From: JBGSYN01 sp041750975
GTDB lineage: Bacteria > Pseudomonadota > Alphaproteobacteria > Geminicoccales > Geminicoccaceae
Assembly (NCBI GenBank): GCA_041750975.1
Contig: JBGSYN010000074.1
Location: 1 to 32,743 of the forward strand
Direction: 5' to 3'
DNA length: 32,743 nt
Shown here: piece after piece, positions 6,987 to 15,080 of the stretch
How the letters are laid out: each line of letters opens with the position of its first letter
How positions within the stretch are numbered: the stretch's first letter is position 1
Program-made: the position numbers and the translations under genes
Notes under the pieces: model-generated
Databases searched by the model: none
What the model saw: only the letters and a program-made list of their open reading frames with translations
What the model was told of the DNA's origin: nothing

Positions 6987-8750
6987 GTGCAAATTTGTGA
7001 GGGCCTGAGCGGCCGGCCTTGGGTGTTGCGCGATGCCGATCCGGCCTTGGCGCTCGCCATCAGTCAGCGGCTCGGCCTTGAGGAGATCGTCGGCCGTGTG
7101 CTCGCATGCCGTGGCGTGGCGGCCGCCGAGGCCGAGGCTTTCATGGCGCCGAGACTCAAGGACTGGCTGCCCGATCCCTCGCATCTGCACGATCTGGACA
7201 AGGCTGTGGCGCGTCTGGCAGGGGCCGTCGAAGCAGGTGCAACCGTCGGCATCATCGGTGATTATGATGTTGACGGTGCGACATCGTCGGCCTTGATGGC
7301 GCGCTATCTCGAGGCCGTGGGCTGCACCGTCAAGGTCGAGATCCCGGATCGCTTGGCGGACGGCTATGGCCCCAATAATGGCGCGTTTGGGCGGCTTAAT
7401 GCTGCGGGATGCAAGCTAGTTTTGGTGCTCGATAGCGGCACCACCGCATTCGAGCCCCTGGCGCATGCAAAGAGCCTCGGGCTCGACGTGGTCATCGTCG
7501 ATCACCATGCAGCCGAATCGACCCTTCCGGAGGCCGTCGCGGTAATCAACCCCAATCGCCTCGACCAGACCTCGCCCTTGGCGTCGCTCGCCGCAGTCGG
7601 CGTCACGTTCGTGCTCCTGGTCGGCCTCAATCGCGAACTGCGCAATCGCGGCCTCTTCCGGCCATCCGCCGGCCGAACCCCGCCCGATCTCTTGAGCTGG
7701 CTCGACCTCGTGGCATTGGGCACGGTTTGCGATGTCGTGCCCTTGACCGGTCTCAATCGCGCTTTTGTCGCGCAAGGCCTTCGGGTTGCCGCACAAAGCC
7801 AAAATCTCGGGCTCGGTGCGCTTGCCCGGCAGATCAAAACGGAGCGGATCTCTTCCTCCTACCAGCTCGGATTTCTCCTCGGACCGAGACTGAATGCCGG
7901 CGGCCGCATGGGAGAAAGCGGCCTTGCTTCGGAATTGTTGCGGTCAGACGACCAGGCACGGGCCGAAGCCATCGCGGCACGCCTCGATGCTCTGAATTCG
8001 CAACGGCGAGCGATGGAGCAAACCATGGTCGAGGCCGCAATACGTTCGGTGACGGCACAACTCGATGCCGATTGGCCGGTCGTGTTCGCGATCGGCGAGG
8101 GCTGGCATCAAGGTGTTCTCGGCATCGTCGCGGGACGGCTGGTCGACCGGTATCAGCGGCCGGCCTTCGCCATCGGCCTGGAGAACGGTCTCGGCAAGGG
8201 CTCGGCCCGCTCGGTTCCGGGCTTCGATGTCGGTGCCGTGGCGATTGCCGCACGTCAGGCCGGAATCCTGCTGAAAGCCGGCGGACACCCCGCTGCGGCC
8301 GGGCTTACCGTCGAAGCGGCAAGGCTCGATGCCTTCCAGGATTTCGTCCGAGAGCGGGCGGAGTTGCGCCGGCAGGAAAAAGCGCTCGAGATCCGGCCCC
8401 TCGATCTCGATGGGGAGCTTGCGGTCGGCGGGGTGACAGGGGCAATCGCCGAAGCCATCGACACGCTGGCGCCGTTTGGCGAGGGCAATGTCGAGCCTCG
8501 TTTCTGCGTGCACGAAGCATCGGTCGTCGATCGCCGCCGGGTCGGGGATAATCACGTCTCCTGCGTGCTTTCGAGCCCGATGGGCGGGCGCGTGCGCGCA
8601 ATCGCCTTCCGCAGTGCCGATACGGCGATAGGCAAGGCGCTACTCGAGGCCAACACTCCGCTACGCATCGCCGGCCGGATCAAGCTCGAAACCTATCAGG
8701 GCCAGAAGCGGACCGGGTTCCACATCGACGATATTGCGCGGGTGACATAG
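6987..8750 (+). CDS. recJ: Single-stranded-DNA-specific exonuclease RecJ
   Basis: RecJ degrades single-stranded DNA 5' to 3' in recombination and mismatch/base-excision repair. The 587-residue protein carries the DHH-phosphoesterase motifs in order: GDYDVDGATS (91-100), LDSGTTA (149-155), VDHHAAE (171-177) and INPNR. The DHHA1 part follows, with LGTVCDVVPL, GPRLNAGGRMG, GWHQGVLGIVAGRL and GGHPAAAG, and finally the OB-fold tail. Length is normal and no catalytic motif is missing. The start is a GTG at 6987 with a modest CAGGGA ribosome site. The gene stands alone and converges on the next gene. Confidence 0.96.
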   Translation: MQICEGLSGRPWVLRDADPALALAISQRLGLEEIVGRVLACRGVAAAEAEAFMAPRLKDWLPDPSHLHDLDKAVARLAGAVEAGATVGIIGDYDVDGATSSALMARYLEAVGCTVKVEIPDRLADGYGPNNGAFGRLNAAGCKLVLVLDSGTTAFEPLAHAKSLGLDVVIVDHHAAESTLPEAVAVINPNRLDQTSPLASLAAVGVTFVLLVGLNRELRNRGLFRPSAGRTPPDLLSWLDLVALGTVCDVVPLTGLNRAFVAQGLRVAAQSQNLGLGALARQIKTERISSSYQLGFLLGPRLNAGGRMGESGLASELLRSDDQARAEAIAARLDALNSQRRAMEQTMVEAAIRSVTAQLDADWPVVFAIGEGWHQGVLGIVAGRLVDRYQRPAFAIGLENGLGKGSARSVPGFDVGAVAIAARQAGILLKAGGHPAAAGLTVEAARLDAFQDFVRERAELRRQEKALEIRPLDLDGELAVGGVTGAIAEAIDTLAPFGEGNVEPRFCVHEASVVDRRRVGDNHVSCVLSSPMGGRVRAIAFRSADTAIGKALLEANTPLRIAGRIKLETYQGQKRTGFHIDDIARVT

Positions 8751-8804
8751 TCGGCGGTGAGGACTCCGGAGGCGGTCAGGACCACATACCCGAGACGACA
8801 GGCG

Positions 8805-9332
8805 TCAGGTAAAGACCGCCAGAATTGTTGCGGCTGCGGTTGCGAGGCCGAGGAAGGCGATGATGCCGGCCGTGACACGCCGCCACGCAGCGTCATCCGG
8901 ACCCTTGGCGAAAGTGCTGCCGGCCTTGGGTTGAGTTGACGGGTTTCCCAGGGGCTGGTCGAACCAGCTTCGATCGAGACCGTCGACATTGGTGGGCGGT
9001 TGTCGGGTCGCGACCTGACCTGCTCCCGTCAGCAGCGAACGCTTGAAATATTGCTTGGCGACAAGACGTTCGAAAACAACCAGGGACGCGGCCGCACCGG
9101 TTCGCTTGTTGACCACCTCCTTGGTGACGCGCACGCCCTCATGCTCACCAAGCTGCAACAGGTTGCGCGCGGCCTTGAGCGCGCCATCGCGGTTGCGCGA
9201 GATGCCATCGATGACCCAGCGCTCGCCGCGTTTGACCGCGATCTCGAAATAGACGTCGCGGCGCGATCCCGAGCCGTCGGATCGATCGTTTGCGGCCTGA
9301 TCGGGCGTTGCCTCTACCGCCAGCGTCGCCAC
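8805..9332 (-). CDS. Conserved-looking tail-anchored protein of unknown function
   Basis: I do not recognise a named family. The 175-residue protein has a compact N-terminal part (about residues 25-95) with mixed strand/helix character, including VYFEIAVKRGERWVIDG and an EALKAA-like helix GALKAARNLL. A Pro/Ser/Gly-rich linker follows, then one C-terminal membrane helix (about residues 152-174, GIIAFLGLATAAATILAVF) with almost nothing after it. This layout suggests a cytoplasmic domain anchored to the inner membrane by its tail. The GTG start at 9332 is supported by AAGGAG 6 nt upstream. Codon use matches its neighbours, and no operon partner is adjacent. Confidence 0.7.
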   Translation of the reverse strand: MATLAVEATPDQAANDRSDGSGSRRDVYFEIAVKRGERWVIDGISRNRDGALKAARNLLQLGEHEGVRVTKEVVNKRTGAAASLVVFERLVAKQYFKRSLLTGAGQVATRQPPTNVDGLDRSWFDQPLGNPSTQPKAGSTFAKGPDDAAWRRVTAGIIAFLGLATAAATILAVFT

Positions 9333-9412
9333 GCAGCACTCCTTGCAATTTCGTCGCTAGGGGCGGTTTAGTGGGACAGGCTTAGCAAATGGTTAAGCGA
9401 GGTCGGGCATCA

Positions 9413-9441
9413 TTGATTTTCGCAAGCCGAACGACTAGTTC
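9413..9441 (+). promoter_or_regulatory. Candidate promoter of tRNA-Glu
   Basis: TTGATT (9413-9418) and TAGTTC (9436-9441) are separated by 17 bp and lie just before the tRNA, placing transcription start about 4-5 bases upstream of its 5' end. The -10 match is partial, so this is a candidate only. Confidence 0.35.
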
Positions 9442-9451
9442 TGGCGCCGCG

Positions 9452-9526
9452 GTCCCCATCGTCTAGCGGTTAGGACGTCACCCTTTCAAGGTGAAAACAC
9501 GGGTTCGATTCCCGTTGGGGACGCCA
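9452..9526 (+). tRNA. tRNA-Glu (anticodon UUC)
   Basis: The cloverleaf can be drawn by eye. The acceptor stem GTCCCCA (9452-9458) pairs with TGGGGAC (9516-9522). The anticodon stem TCACC/GGTGA encloses loop CTTTCAA with anticodon TTC (9485-9487). The T-loop region is GGGTTCGATTCCC, and CCA is encoded at 9524-9526. Charged with Glu it serves translation directly. In bacteria lacking GlnRS, the GatCAB complex (genes at the right end of this window) amidates the related mischarged Glu-tRNA-Gln. Confidence 0.97.
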
Positions 9527-9801
9527 TCCGAGCGTTCGATCCGTCATCATTGCTCGCCTTTTCGGGCATGCCGTGTGCCGATCTCTCCACCCACGAGATT
9601 CAGGACGCGGCGCGACATAGCTTGACTGCCTCAAAGTTGAAATGAGGCGCGAGCCTGGAAACGAAGCCGGAACAGCGCCATGTGGTGCCGGGTCTCGCAG
9701 GCAGGTTGTTCGTCGACGACCTCGACAGGGATTGAATAATCGAATGTCGCTGACGACACTGTAACACGGCTCTCGGCCTAACTCTCACGACGGAACGGCT
9801 T

Positions 9802-11595
9802 ATGCAGAAAACCGATGCACCGCAAAACGGCGGTGATCCGGAAGAACTCGCCAAGATCCTGGCGGAGATCGCCGATCGCAGCCGCTCGCTGGTCGAGGAT
9901 TTCGTCTCGCGTCAGGCTGACAATCGCGAGGCCACGGCGGTCGATCCCGTGCCGATGGGACAGGCCTTTCTCGAACTGACCACCCGAATGATGTCGAATC
10001 CCGCCGGGGTGATGCAGGCGCAATTCGACCTGTGGCAAGACTATATGCGGCTCTGGCAGTCGACCACCCAGCGCATGATGGGTCAGCCGAGCGAGCCCGT
10101 CGCCTCACCGGATCGTAGCGACCGCCGCTTTCGGGATCCCGCCTGGCAGGACAACGCGCTCTTCGATTTCATCAAGCAATCCTATCTCCTGTCCTCGCGC
10201 TGCCTCATGGGCATGGTCGGCGATGGCGAGGGGTTCGATGGCAAAACCCAGCAGAAGCTCGAATTTTACGCGCGTCAGTTCGTCGATGCGCTGGCGCCGA
10301 CGAACTTCGTCATGACCAATCCCGAAGTCCTTCGCACGACGCTTGAAACCCGCGGCGAGAACCTGCTCCGCGGACTGGCCAACATGCTGGAGGATCTGGA
10401 GCGCGGCAAGGGCCAGCTGGCGATCAAGATGACCGATGACGAGGCGTTCGAGGTCGGCCGCAATATTGCCACCACGCCGGGCAAGGTTGTCTACCAGAAC
10501 GAACTGATGCAGCTTCTTCAGTATGCACCGGCGACCAGGAAGGTGAACGAGCTGCCGCTGCTGATCGTCCCGCCCTGGATCAACAAGTTCTACATTCTCG
10601 ATCTCAGGCCGAAGAACAGCTTCATCAGGTTCGCGGTGGAACAGGGCTTCACCGTTTTTGTCGTCTCCTGGGTCAATCCCGATGCCGAACTCGCCGCCAA
10701 GACCTTCGAGGACTATATGCGGGAAGGCGTGATCGAGGCCGTCGACGCGGTCTGCAAAGAGACTTCGAGCGACAGCCTGAACTGTGTCGGCTACTGCCTG
10801 GGCGGCACGCTGATGGCTGTGACCCTCGCCTATATGGCGAGCAAGAACGATCAACGGGTCAAGTCGATCTCGTTCTTCACGACCCTGGTCGATTTCACCG
10901 ATCCGGGCGAGCTCGGCGTCTTCATCGACGAGGAGCAGCTGGCAGCACTCGAGGATATGATGGCGAGGCGTGGCTATCTCGAAGGCAGCGAGATGGCCAA
11001 TACGTTCAACATGCTGCGCGCCAACGATTTGATCTGGTCGTTCGTCGTCAACAATTACCTGCTCGGCAAGGAGCCGTTCCCGTTCGATCTGCTTTATTGG
11101 AACTCGGACAGCACACGCATGCCGGCGGCGTTGCACAGCTACTATCTGCGCCGCTTCTATCACGAGAACAAAATGATCGAGCCTGGAGGCATCTGTCTGG
11201 ACGGCGTCGATATCGACCTTCGCCGGATCGAGATCCCGGTCTACTGGGTTTCGACCAAGGAAGACCATATCGCACCTTGGAAAAGCACCTACGTTGCTAC
11301 CCAGATCTACCGGGGCGAACGCCGCTTCGTCCTGGCTGGCTCCGGTCACATCGCGGGCGTCGTCAATCCGCCGGATTCCGGAAAATACGGCTTTTGGACC
11401 CAGGATGAGTTGCCGGAGGATCCGGATGCCTGGCTCGAAACGGCGGTCCACCATGACGGCTCCTGGTGGACCCATTGGGCGGAATGGCTCGCGCAACGCT
11501 CCGGCGGCAAGGTCAAAGCCCGCGAACCGGGAGCCCATGTTTTGGGCGTGCTCGAAGCCGCCCCCGGCAGCTACGTCAAGAAACGCTTCTCCTGA
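9802..11595 (+). CDS. phaC: Class I poly(3-hydroxyalkanoate) synthase PhaC
   Basis: PhaC polymerises 3-hydroxyacyl-CoA into the storage polyester PHA at the granule surface. The 597-residue length fits class I synthases. The lipase-like box has cysteine, G-Y-C332-L-G-G, and the other catalytic residues are D488 (STKEDHIAPW) and H516 (GSGHIAG). The typical N-terminal region (DLWQDYMRLWQ, FDFIKQSYLL) is present. The ATG at 9802 gives the expected N-terminus. No phaA, phaB, phasin or phaR gene lies next to it, so precursor supply is encoded elsewhere. The 275 bp between the tRNA and this gene show no other gene or clear repeat. Confidence 0.96.
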   Translation: MQKTDAPQNGGDPEELAKILAEIADRSRSLVEDFVSRQADNREATAVDPVPMGQAFLELTTRMMSNPAGVMQAQFDLWQDYMRLWQSTTQRMMGQPSEPVASPDRSDRRFRDPAWQDNALFDFIKQSYLLSSRCLMGMVGDGEGFDGKTQQKLEFYARQFVDALAPTNFVMTNPEVLRTTLETRGENLLRGLANMLEDLERGKGQLAIKMTDDEAFEVGRNIATTPGKVVYQNELMQLLQYAPATRKVNELPLLIVPPWINKFYILDLRPKNSFIRFAVEQGFTVFVVSWVNPDAELAAKTFEDYMREGVIEAVDAVCKETSSDSLNCVGYCLGGTLMAVTLAYMASKNDQRVKSISFFTTLVDFTDPGELGVFIDEEQLAALEDMMARRGYLEGSEMANTFNMLRANDLIWSFVVNNYLLGKEPFPFDLLYWNSDSTRMPAALHSYYLRRFYHENKMIEPGGICLDGVDIDLRRIEIPVYWVSTKEDHIAPWKSTYVATQIYRGERRFVLAGSGHIAGVVNPPDSGKYGFWTQDELPEDPDAWLETAVHHDGSWWTHWAEWLAQRSGGKVKAREPGAHVLGVLEAAPGSYVKKRFS

Positions 11596-11644
11596 CCCCA
11601 ATATCCTCCGCCGCTGATGCCGGGACCAGCAAATTTGTGGCCTG

Positions 11645-11679
11645 GCGTTAACCATTTGCTCAGCGATTAACGTTAACGC
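11645..11679 (+). promoter_or_regulatory. TTAA-rich dyad upstream of diguanylate cyclase
   Basis: An 8-bp inverted repeat GCGTTAAC (11645-11652) / GTTAACGC (11672-11679) frames a third TTAA at 11667-11670. The right part contains the palindrome TTAACGTTAA (11667-11676). The left arm reads TTAACCAT, a known CtrA half-site form. The canonical TTAA-N7-TTAA spacing is absent, so CtrA control is plausible but not shown. It lies about 45-75 bp before the ATG. Confidence 0.4.
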
Positions 11680-11721
11680 TCAAAGGCATGGCTGCTGCCA
11701 ATCGAGAGCGAGTGCGTATCG

Positions 11722-12825
11722 ATGTCATTTGGAGAGCAAGTCGCGTCGAGCCATGAATGGGGCCACGCGGCATTAGCATCAATCGTTACCTATGGCCTCG
11801 CGGCGACGCCCGAGTGCTACATGGTGTGGTACAGCTATCATGCCGATCGCATTCCCGAACTGCGTCGCCAGCTCAATGAGCTGAAAGATTCGGGCGACGG
11901 CGTTACGGCTGATGCTGTCGAGGCCCTCTACGAACGTTTCTTCACCACCCGTGACGAACTTCGCGCGATCGAAGAGGCAGGTGTCCGAATCGACCGGGCG
12001 CTCGCCGAACTGGTCGACGAGGTCAAGCTCGCCGGGCGGGAGACGAATTCCTATGGCGGCACGCTGAACGACCTGGATGCCCGTCTGCAACAGGAAGAGG
12101 CGACGACCGAGCGCGTCGTCGCCATTGTCTCGGAATTGCGGCATGAAACACGGAAAATGGGTCAGCGCACAACGAGCCTCGAAACCCGGCTCAACAGCAG
12201 CGCCGAAGAGCTCGATGTTCTCAAGAAGGAGGTCGTGAACGCCCGCCGCGAAGCCAATACGGATGCGCTGACCGGTCTCGCCAATCGCCGGAGTTTCGAT
12301 TGGGAGCTTTCCCGATGCACCGAGGCCGCTGCCAGGGAACATGGGCCGCTATCGCTCCTGATGATCGATATCGATTTCTTCAAGAGCTTCAATGACAGGT
12401 TCGGCCACCAGGTCGGCGATATCATCCTGAAATTCGTCGCCAAGCGCCTCACCGAGACCGTCGGCAACGCCCATTTCATCGCGCGCTATGGCGGCGAGGA
12501 GTTTACCGTCATTTTGACCGACGAGTGGCTCGATCAGGCGACCTCGCTCGCCGACACGATCCGTGCGGCGATCTGCGCCAACCGGATTCATCTGCGCCGG
12601 CGCGACCTCGATGTCGGAACCATCACGATTTCCGTGGGTGCTGCGGAATATCGCCACGGCGAGGATCCCGCGGAAATGGTGCACCGTGCGGACCGGGCGC
12701 TGTTTGCAGCCAAAAGAGGCGGCCGCAACCGCGTCTTCAGCGAGCTCGATCTGCCCAACGATCTGTGCCTCGGCGAACCCGAGGTCAGTAGCACCGAAAG
12801 GGCGACGGAGGGGATGCCGACCTAA
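11722..12825 (+). CDS. Diguanylate cyclase (GGDEF domain)
   Basis: The protein makes c-di-GMP from two GTP. It has 367 residues. The N-terminal helical part (about 1-175) includes a segment ATPECYMVWYSYHA seen in other alphaproteobacterial cyclases and a coiled-coil stretch before the catalytic domain. The GGDEF domain starts at DALTGLANRR (181-190), with DIDFFKSFND and the active-site loop GGEEF (257-261). The product-inhibition I-site (RxxD, five residues before GGEEF) is not conserved; the region reads GNAHFIARY. No membrane helix or EAL domain is seen, so it should be cytoplasmic. The ATG at 11722 follows a TTAA-rich upstream dyad. Confidence 0.93.
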   Translation: MSFGEQVASSHEWGHAALASIVTYGLAATPECYMVWYSYHADRIPELRRQLNELKDSGDGVTADAVEALYERFFTTRDELRAIEEAGVRIDRALAELVDEVKLAGRETNSYGGTLNDLDARLQQEEATTERVVAIVSELRHETRKMGQRTTSLETRLNSSAEELDVLKKEVVNARREANTDALTGLANRRSFDWELSRCTEAAAREHGPLSLLMIDIDFFKSFNDRFGHQVGDIILKFVAKRLTETVGNAHFIARYGGEEFTVILTDEWLDQATSLADTIRAAICANRIHLRRRDLDVGTITISVGAAEYRHGEDPAEMVHRADRALFAAKRGGRNRVFSELDLPNDLCLGEPEVSSTERATEGMPT

Positions 12826-12852
12826 GGTCGACGCCGTTCCGACCGATTGCGG

Positions 12853-13020
12853 CTACTGCGTTCGTTCGCCCGCAAGCGCTTCCTTGATCTTAAGTTTTTC
12901 TTTCTTGAGCTTAGCCAGTGTCGTCTGGTCAGGGAGCGGCCGGTGCTGTTCTTCGGCGATGAGCTTTTCAAGGTTGGCGTGCTTGCTTCGCAAGGCATTT
13001 TGATGCTCGACTATCGACAT
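12853..13020 (-). CDS. YdcH-family (DUF465) small coiled-coil protein
   Basis: The 55-residue protein matches the DUF465/YdcH pattern: an N-terminal helix HQNALRSKHANLEKLIAEE, a short turn with Pro, then LAKLKKEKLKIKEAL. The ATG at 13020 was chosen because AGGAGG lies 8 nt upstream; the longer open frame to 13086 has no such site. The function of the family is not established. It converges on the diguanylate cyclase gene and lies downstream of the TIGR02444 gene on the same strand; a second YdcH paralog is at 13767-13976. Confidence 0.85.
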   Translation of the reverse strand: MSIVEHQNALRSKHANLEKLIAEEQHRPLPDQTTLAKLKKEKLKIKEALAGERTQ

Positions 13021-13105
13021 CCTTAAAACCTCCTGCTGCCAATCATTGTGACAGAATAGCGATGAATGCGCTGCGGTTCCAGGCAAGAATCCAAATACCT
13101 GATAT

Positions 13106-13696
13106 TTACTTCGCGGAGGTTTCGCCTTGAAGTAGAAATTTCTTGGCTGCTATCGTGATTTCCTGCATCGGGCATCCCGGAAAGATTGCCGACAACAGGA
13201 CTGCGATATTAGGGATTGCAACCGGTTGCGGCCGCAGTACCAGACGCAGATTATCGATCGTCGCCTCGAGCGTTTGGTCGGTTCCGGTGGTATGCCCGCC
13301 CAGCCGGCTTACCAGCATGTTTTGCTCGACGCGTTCGGCCGATAGTTCGGCTGCCAGCACCTCGTTGCGCAGAGCCTGGATGGTTGCGGCGCCCGGCTCG
13401 GTCGACAAAGCCAGGTCTTCCCTTAGTCGATTGCGCACCTTCCGCAGCGGCCCAAGGATCTGCTCCTGCCAGATCGCGGCCTCCTGCCGGAGGAGTCCGG
13501 CGAGTTCCGGGGCGAGCTTCCGGCCGCCCTGCCCCAGCCAGCATGCCAACAGGACCAGATTGACGTCGGCGCCGAAGCGGTCCTGCAAGTCAAGCAATGC
13601 CGGCTTCACGCCGGCGCGCGCATAGACCTCGAGCGAGAATTGCCAAAACGCTTCGGCAACAATGTCGGCTCGCTGATTTGTCTGGGCTGGGTTCAT
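13106..13696 (-). CDS. TIGR02444-family protein
   Basis: The N-terminal half carries the TIGR02444 signature: FWQFSLEVYARAGVKPALL, then LQDRFGADVNLVLLACWLG. The rest is helical, with KLAPE and Trp/Arg-rich helices. Length from the ATG at 13696 is 196 residues, slightly longer than most relatives known to me. No function is established for the family, and no signal peptide or membrane helix is seen. The frame is open to 13798, but an upstream start would overlap the divergent YdcH gene at 13767. The ribosome site at 13696 is weak, so the start is moderately uncertain. Confidence 0.75.
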   Translation of the reverse strand: MNPAQTNQRADIVAEAFWQFSLEVYARAGVKPALLDLQDRFGADVNLVLLACWLGQGGRKLAPELAGLLRQEAAIWQEQILGPLRKVRNRLREDLALSTEPGAATIQALRNEVLAAELSAERVEQNMLVSRLGGHTTGTDQTLEATIDNLRLVLRPQPVAIPNIAVLLSAIFPGCPMQEITIAAKKFLLQGETSAK

Positions 13697-13766
13697 CTCG
13701 GGAATGCTGATTTTCCTGACCGACCGTGGTATGTTTTCTGTCTTATTCGACTTTGCCGGATGCGGC

Positions 13767-13976
13767 ATGGACAAGAACGGCCACAGCTTGGAATTCAACG
13801 TCCGGATCGACAGCGTGCGTGCGGCGCACCGCGCGCTCGACGACCGTATTGCCCAGTTGATCGCCGAGGGCTGCGCCGATCAGATCATGCTGCAGCGCCT
13901 GAAACGACAAAAACTGGTGCTGCGCGATCGCCTGACGCAACTGCTCAACGATCGGCTGCCGGACATCATTGCCTAG
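13767..13976 (+). CDS. YdcH-family (DUF465) small coiled-coil protein, second copy
   Basis: The 69-residue, almost entirely helical protein has the DUF465 layout: SVRAAHRALDDRIAQLIAEG, then LQRLKRQKLVLRDRLTQLL. It is longer and clearly diverged from the copy at 12853-13020. The ATG at 13767 gives the family's normal length; the frame opens at 13704, but those residues (rich in F, C and G) do not fit. It is divergent from the TIGR02444 gene and ends 15 bp from the convergent purK stop. No function is established. Confidence 0.75.
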   Translation: MDKNGHSLEFNVRIDSVRAAHRALDDRIAQLIAEGCADQIMLQRLKRQKLVLRDRLTQLLNDRLPDIIA

Positions 13977-13991
13977 CATCACCGCCGAGCA

Positions 13992-15080
13992 TCAGCGCGG
14001 ACCGCCAATCTCCTCCTTCGGGACGACGCGGGTGACGTGGCCCATTTTCCGGTCGGCACGCACATCCCGCTTGCCGTAAAGGTGCAGAAAGGCGTTCGGT
14101 TCTTCCATTATCTGCGCCCAGCTCCGGCACTCGTCGCCAAGCAGGTTCTCCATGACGACCCGCTCGAACAGCAATTCCGGTGAGGTTAACGGAAGATCGC
14201 AGATGGCGCGGACATGGGCCTCGAACTGACTCAAATTACAGCCTTCGATGGTCCAATGGCCTGAATTGTGCGGCCGCGGCGCGAGCTCGTTGATCAGGAG
14301 ACGGTCGCCGCTTTCGACGAACATCTCGACCGCGAGCAAGCCTTCGAGATCCAGACTTCGCGCAATGGTTATTGCAGCAAGACGCGCCCGGCCGGCAAGT
14401 TCGGTGGAGAGCGGCGCGGGTGCCAGTGTCCGCTTCAGAATGTGGCTCTGGTGAAGGTTCTCGACAGGCGGAAAGGCCACGACCTTGCCGTTCGGGGCAC
14501 GCGCGACGATGACCGAGATCTCGCGCTCGAAATCGATACGCGCCTCGAGGATGGCCGCGCGTCCACCCAGCTCCGAAGCGACCGCCACGAGATTGCTTGA
14601 GGGTCCGAGCATCCATTGACCCTTGCCGTCATAGCCGAAGCGGCGGGTCTTGAGGACTGCCTGTTGGGCCAGTTCGAGCCATCCGGATTCGAGGTCCTTC
14701 GGGGCGTCGACCGGGCGGAACGCCGCAACGTCGAGCCCGTTCGCCACAAGATGTTTTTTTTCATCCAGGCGATCCTGGGTGATCGCCAGCACGCCCACCG
14801 ACGGACGCACCGGTTTCTTTCTCGCCAGGAATTCCAGGGTCGATGCCGGGACATTCTCGAATTCGAGAGTGACCACATCGACGTTCGCAGCGAAAGCCTC
14901 CAGCGCCGAGGTGTCGTCATAGTCCGCCCGGCTATGGAACGCCGCCACCTCCGCCGCCGGCGCTGCCGCCTCGGGCGCGAAAATGTGGCAGCGGTAGCCG
15001 AGGCGGGCCGCGGCCATGGCCGTCATTCGGCCCAATTGACCGCCGCCGAGGATGCCGATCGTGGCGCCTGGGGGAATCAT
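13992..15080 (-). CDS. purK: N5-carboxyaminoimidazole ribonucleotide synthase PurK
   Basis: PurK uses ATP and bicarbonate to make N5-CAIR from AIR in purine synthesis. The 362-residue protein shows the ATP-grasp plan: nucleotide loop IGILGGGQLGRM near the N-terminus, KTRRFGYDGKGQ, EREISVIVAR, and ELAPRPHNSGHWTIEGC near the metal/ATP site. The ATG at 15080 overlaps the purE stop as ATGA, so the two are translationally coupled. The frame continues upstream to 15137, but that extension is inside purE and does not fit the family. Length and motifs are normal. Confidence 0.95.
   Translation of the reverse strand: MIPPGATIGILGGGQLGRMTAMAAARLGYRCHIFAPEAAAPAAEVAAFHSRADYDDTSALEAFAANVDVVTLEFENVPASTLEFLARKKPVRPSVGVLAITQDRLDEKKHLVANGLDVAAFRPVDAPKDLESGWLELAQQAVLKTRRFGYDGKGQWMLGPSSNLVAVASELGGRAAILEARIDFEREISVIVARAPNGKVVAFPPVENLHQSHILKRTLAPAPLSTELAGRARLAAITIARSLDLEGLLAVEMFVESGDRLLINELAPRPHNSGHWTIEGCNLSQFEAHVRAICDLPLTSPELLFERVVMENLLGDECRSWAQIMEEPNAFLHLYGKRDVRADRKMGHVTRVVPKEEIGGPR

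Noticed and set aside
10105..11655. Long minus-strand open frame of 516 codons opposite the PHA synthase
   Set aside because: It is the reverse of a gene with an intact catalytic triad and family-wide motifs. Its translation is rich in Arg, His, Asp and Gly without any recognisable domain, as expected of GC-rich antisense frames.
12818..12830. CGACC-TAA-GGTCG stem at the cyclase stop codon as a terminator
   Set aside because: The stem is only 5 bp with no T-run on either strand.
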